From positions 186,001 through 250,000 of the forward strand of contig NZ_ATWN01000003.1 of the NCBI RefSeq assembly GCF_000421265.1: 64,000 bases of DNA, given 5' to 3'. The notes beneath the pieces were generated by a model. That model was not told the origin of the DNA, searched no databases, and was given only the letters and a program-made list of their open reading frames with translations. The position numbers and the translations under genes were made by a program. Source of the stretch: Thalassospira lucentensis MCCC 1A00383 = DSM 14000. GTDB taxonomy: Bacteria > Pseudomonadota > Alphaproteobacteria > Rhodospirillales > Thalassospiraceae. Positions 62,964 through 64,000 of the stretch are shown piece by piece (positions within the stretch are counted from its first letter, which is position 1; every line of letters begins with the position of its first letter).

Positions 62964-64000
62964 ATGACAAACGCGCCACGTTTCCCCGAAGAGATGGGGT
63001 TTTCCCAAGATAGCAGTCTTGAACGCGACGCCGCGCGTTTGGACGAATGTGTCGGTCGCCTGGCCGAAGCCCGCAAAATGGTTTCATCCATTATATTTGG
63101 GCAGAATGAGGCTGTAGAGCAAACACTTATCGGTATTTTATCTGGCGGCCATGTCTTGATGGTTGGTGCGCCGGGGCTTGGGAAATCGTTACTCGCCCAT
63201 ACATTGGGCAAAGTACTGGGCCTTTTGGACAAGCGCATTCAGTTCACCCCTGACCTGATGCCTGCAGATATCCTTGGGTCCGAAGTCCTTGAAGAAGGCA
63301 CGGATGGCAAACGCGCCTTTCGCTTTATCAAGGGGCCTGTGTTCTGCCAGCTTCTTCTGGCCGATGAAATAAACCGTGCCAGCCCACGAACCCAGTCGGC
63401 CCTGCTTCAAGCCATGCAGGAACACGAAGTATCGGTAGCGGGCTATAGTCACAAACTTCCTGAACCGTTCCATGTTCTGGCAACCCAAAACCCGCTCGAG
63501 CAGGAAGGCACATATCCATTACCCGAAGCACAGCTTGACCGGTTCTTGCTTGAAGTGCGTCTGGCCTATCCCAATGCGGACGAAGAACGTAAAATCGTCA
63601 CGGAAACCACCGGGCGCTATCCCACCCGGCCAAGGCAGGTTCTTCAGGCCGATGATCTGGCCGAGGCACAGGATTTTGTCCGCCGCCTGCCGATGCCCGA
63701 CCGCGTGCTTGATATCATCATTGCATTGTGCCGCGAATGCCGCCCGGAAAGTACATCAATGGTCGATATCCGCGACAATGTTGCATGGGGTCCGGGAACA
63801 CGTGCCGCCCAATCACTGTCACTAGCCTGCCGGGCACGGGCGATGCTGCATGGCCGGTTTGCGCCATCGATTGAAGATGTCTCTGAACTGGCTGTTCCCA
63901 TTCTACGCCACCGGTTTGGCCTGACCTATGGTGCGCGTGCCGAAGGATATACTGCAAAAAGCCTGATCACAGATGCCCTCGCCCACCTTCAGGAGAGCTA
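62964..64000 (+). CDS. MoxR-family AAA ATPase (partial, runs off the right edge)
   Basis: At least 345 residues, without a stop before the window ends. Typical MoxR: IFGQNEAVEQTLIGILSGGHVLMVGAPGLGKSLLA with Walker A near 68-75, then FTPDLMPADILGSEVL, Walker B LLLADEINRASPRTQSALLQAMQE, and sensor FHVLATQNPLEQEGTYPLPEAQLDRFLL. MoxR ATPases act with VWA/DUF58 proteins in assembly or stress roles; DUF58 and membrane VWA genes are usually next, outside this window. The ATG at 62964 follows GAGGAAG. Confidence 0.9.
   Translation, partial: MTNAPRFPEEMGFSQDSSLERDAARLDECVGRLAEARKMVSSIIFGQNEAVEQTLIGILSGGHVLMVGAPGLGKSLLAHTLGKVLGLLDKRIQFTPDLMPADILGSEVLEEGTDGKRAFRFIKGPVFCQLLLADEINRASPRTQSALLQAMQEHEVSVAGYSHKLPEPFHVLATQNPLEQEGTYPLPEAQLDRFLLEVRLAYPNADEERKIVTETTGRYPTRPRQVLQADDLAEAQDFVRRLPMPDRVLDIIIALCRECRPESTSMVDIRDNVAWGPGTRAAQSLSLACRARAMLHGRFAPSIEDVSELAVPILRHRFGLTYGARAEGYTAKSLITDALAHLQES

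Overview
The window looks like chromosomal DNA from a marine alphaproteobacterium of the Rhodospirillales, most likely Thalassospira or a close relative. This is inferred from gene content (cobS-cobT with a J-protein and bolA, gluQ, the aroK-aroB arrangement, DUF1285/NUDIX/DUF6111/CCA-transferase), from moderate GC and from protein style; no database search was run. No CRISPR array, rRNA operon or intact insertion sequence was seen.

Layout. (1) 20-11385 is an accessory surface/secretion region: a TolC-type outer-membrane factor, a 2096-residue DUF4347 protein with 12 tandem repeats of about 125 residues, a DUF6916 protein, a phage-tail-collar (Mdp-type) protein, a 2OG-Fe(II) oxygenase-like protein and a GNAT-like protein. 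Base composition rises from about 6.05 kb to 11.4 kb, so the giant gene appears to be a mosaic. (2) 11386-12471 has no convincing intact gene but holds a decayed 3' copy of tRNA-Leu. (3) 12472-28836 is a complete erythritol-utilisation locus: eryA-eryB-eryC-eryD-deoR on the minus strand, a divergent four-gene sugar ABC transporter, a tpiA-rpiB-fbp-fba operon on the minus strand, and a divergent transketolase. Intact tRNA-Leu(CAA) lies just beyond it, so the locus sits between an imperfect 77-bp direct repeat made of the tRNA 3' half plus flank, which is the usual footprint of a tRNA-targeted island.

(4) 29.2-35.9 kb: a YqaA-type membrane protein, DsbB, an AraC regulator with a Fur-box-like site, a TonB-dependent siderophore receptor, an HNH nuclease, ribosomal protein L28 and a small membrane protein. 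(5) 35.9-45 kb: a GGDEF/EAL protein, an SDR and LysR divergent pair, gluQ, cobT, cobS, a J-domain protein and bolA. (6) 45-49.2 kb: a PQQ-type sugar dehydrogenase with a translationally coupled dihaem cytochrome c, a periplasmic binding protein fused to a Cache-like domain, and a DUF2889 gene behind a LiuR-like operator. (7) 49.3-64 kb: a CBS protein, a CNNM/CorC-type protein, aroB, aroK, an unrecognised secreted protein, xerD, an EAL-CBS-GGDEF protein, a GDSL hydrolase, the CCA transferase, DUF6111, a NUDIX enzyme, DUF1285 and the start of a MoxR ATPase.

How the genes work together. In the ery island, imported erythritol would be phosphorylated (EryA), oxidised (EryB) and isomerised by EryC, TpiA-like and RpiB-like enzymes to D-erythrose-4-phosphate. 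Unusually, aldolase, FBPase and transketolase are also present; together they could send erythrose-4-phosphate through sedoheptulose bisphosphate into pentose phosphates without transaldolase. In the first region the TolC protein is translationally linked to the giant surface protein, which suggests type I secretion with the ABC and membrane-fusion components beyond the left edge.
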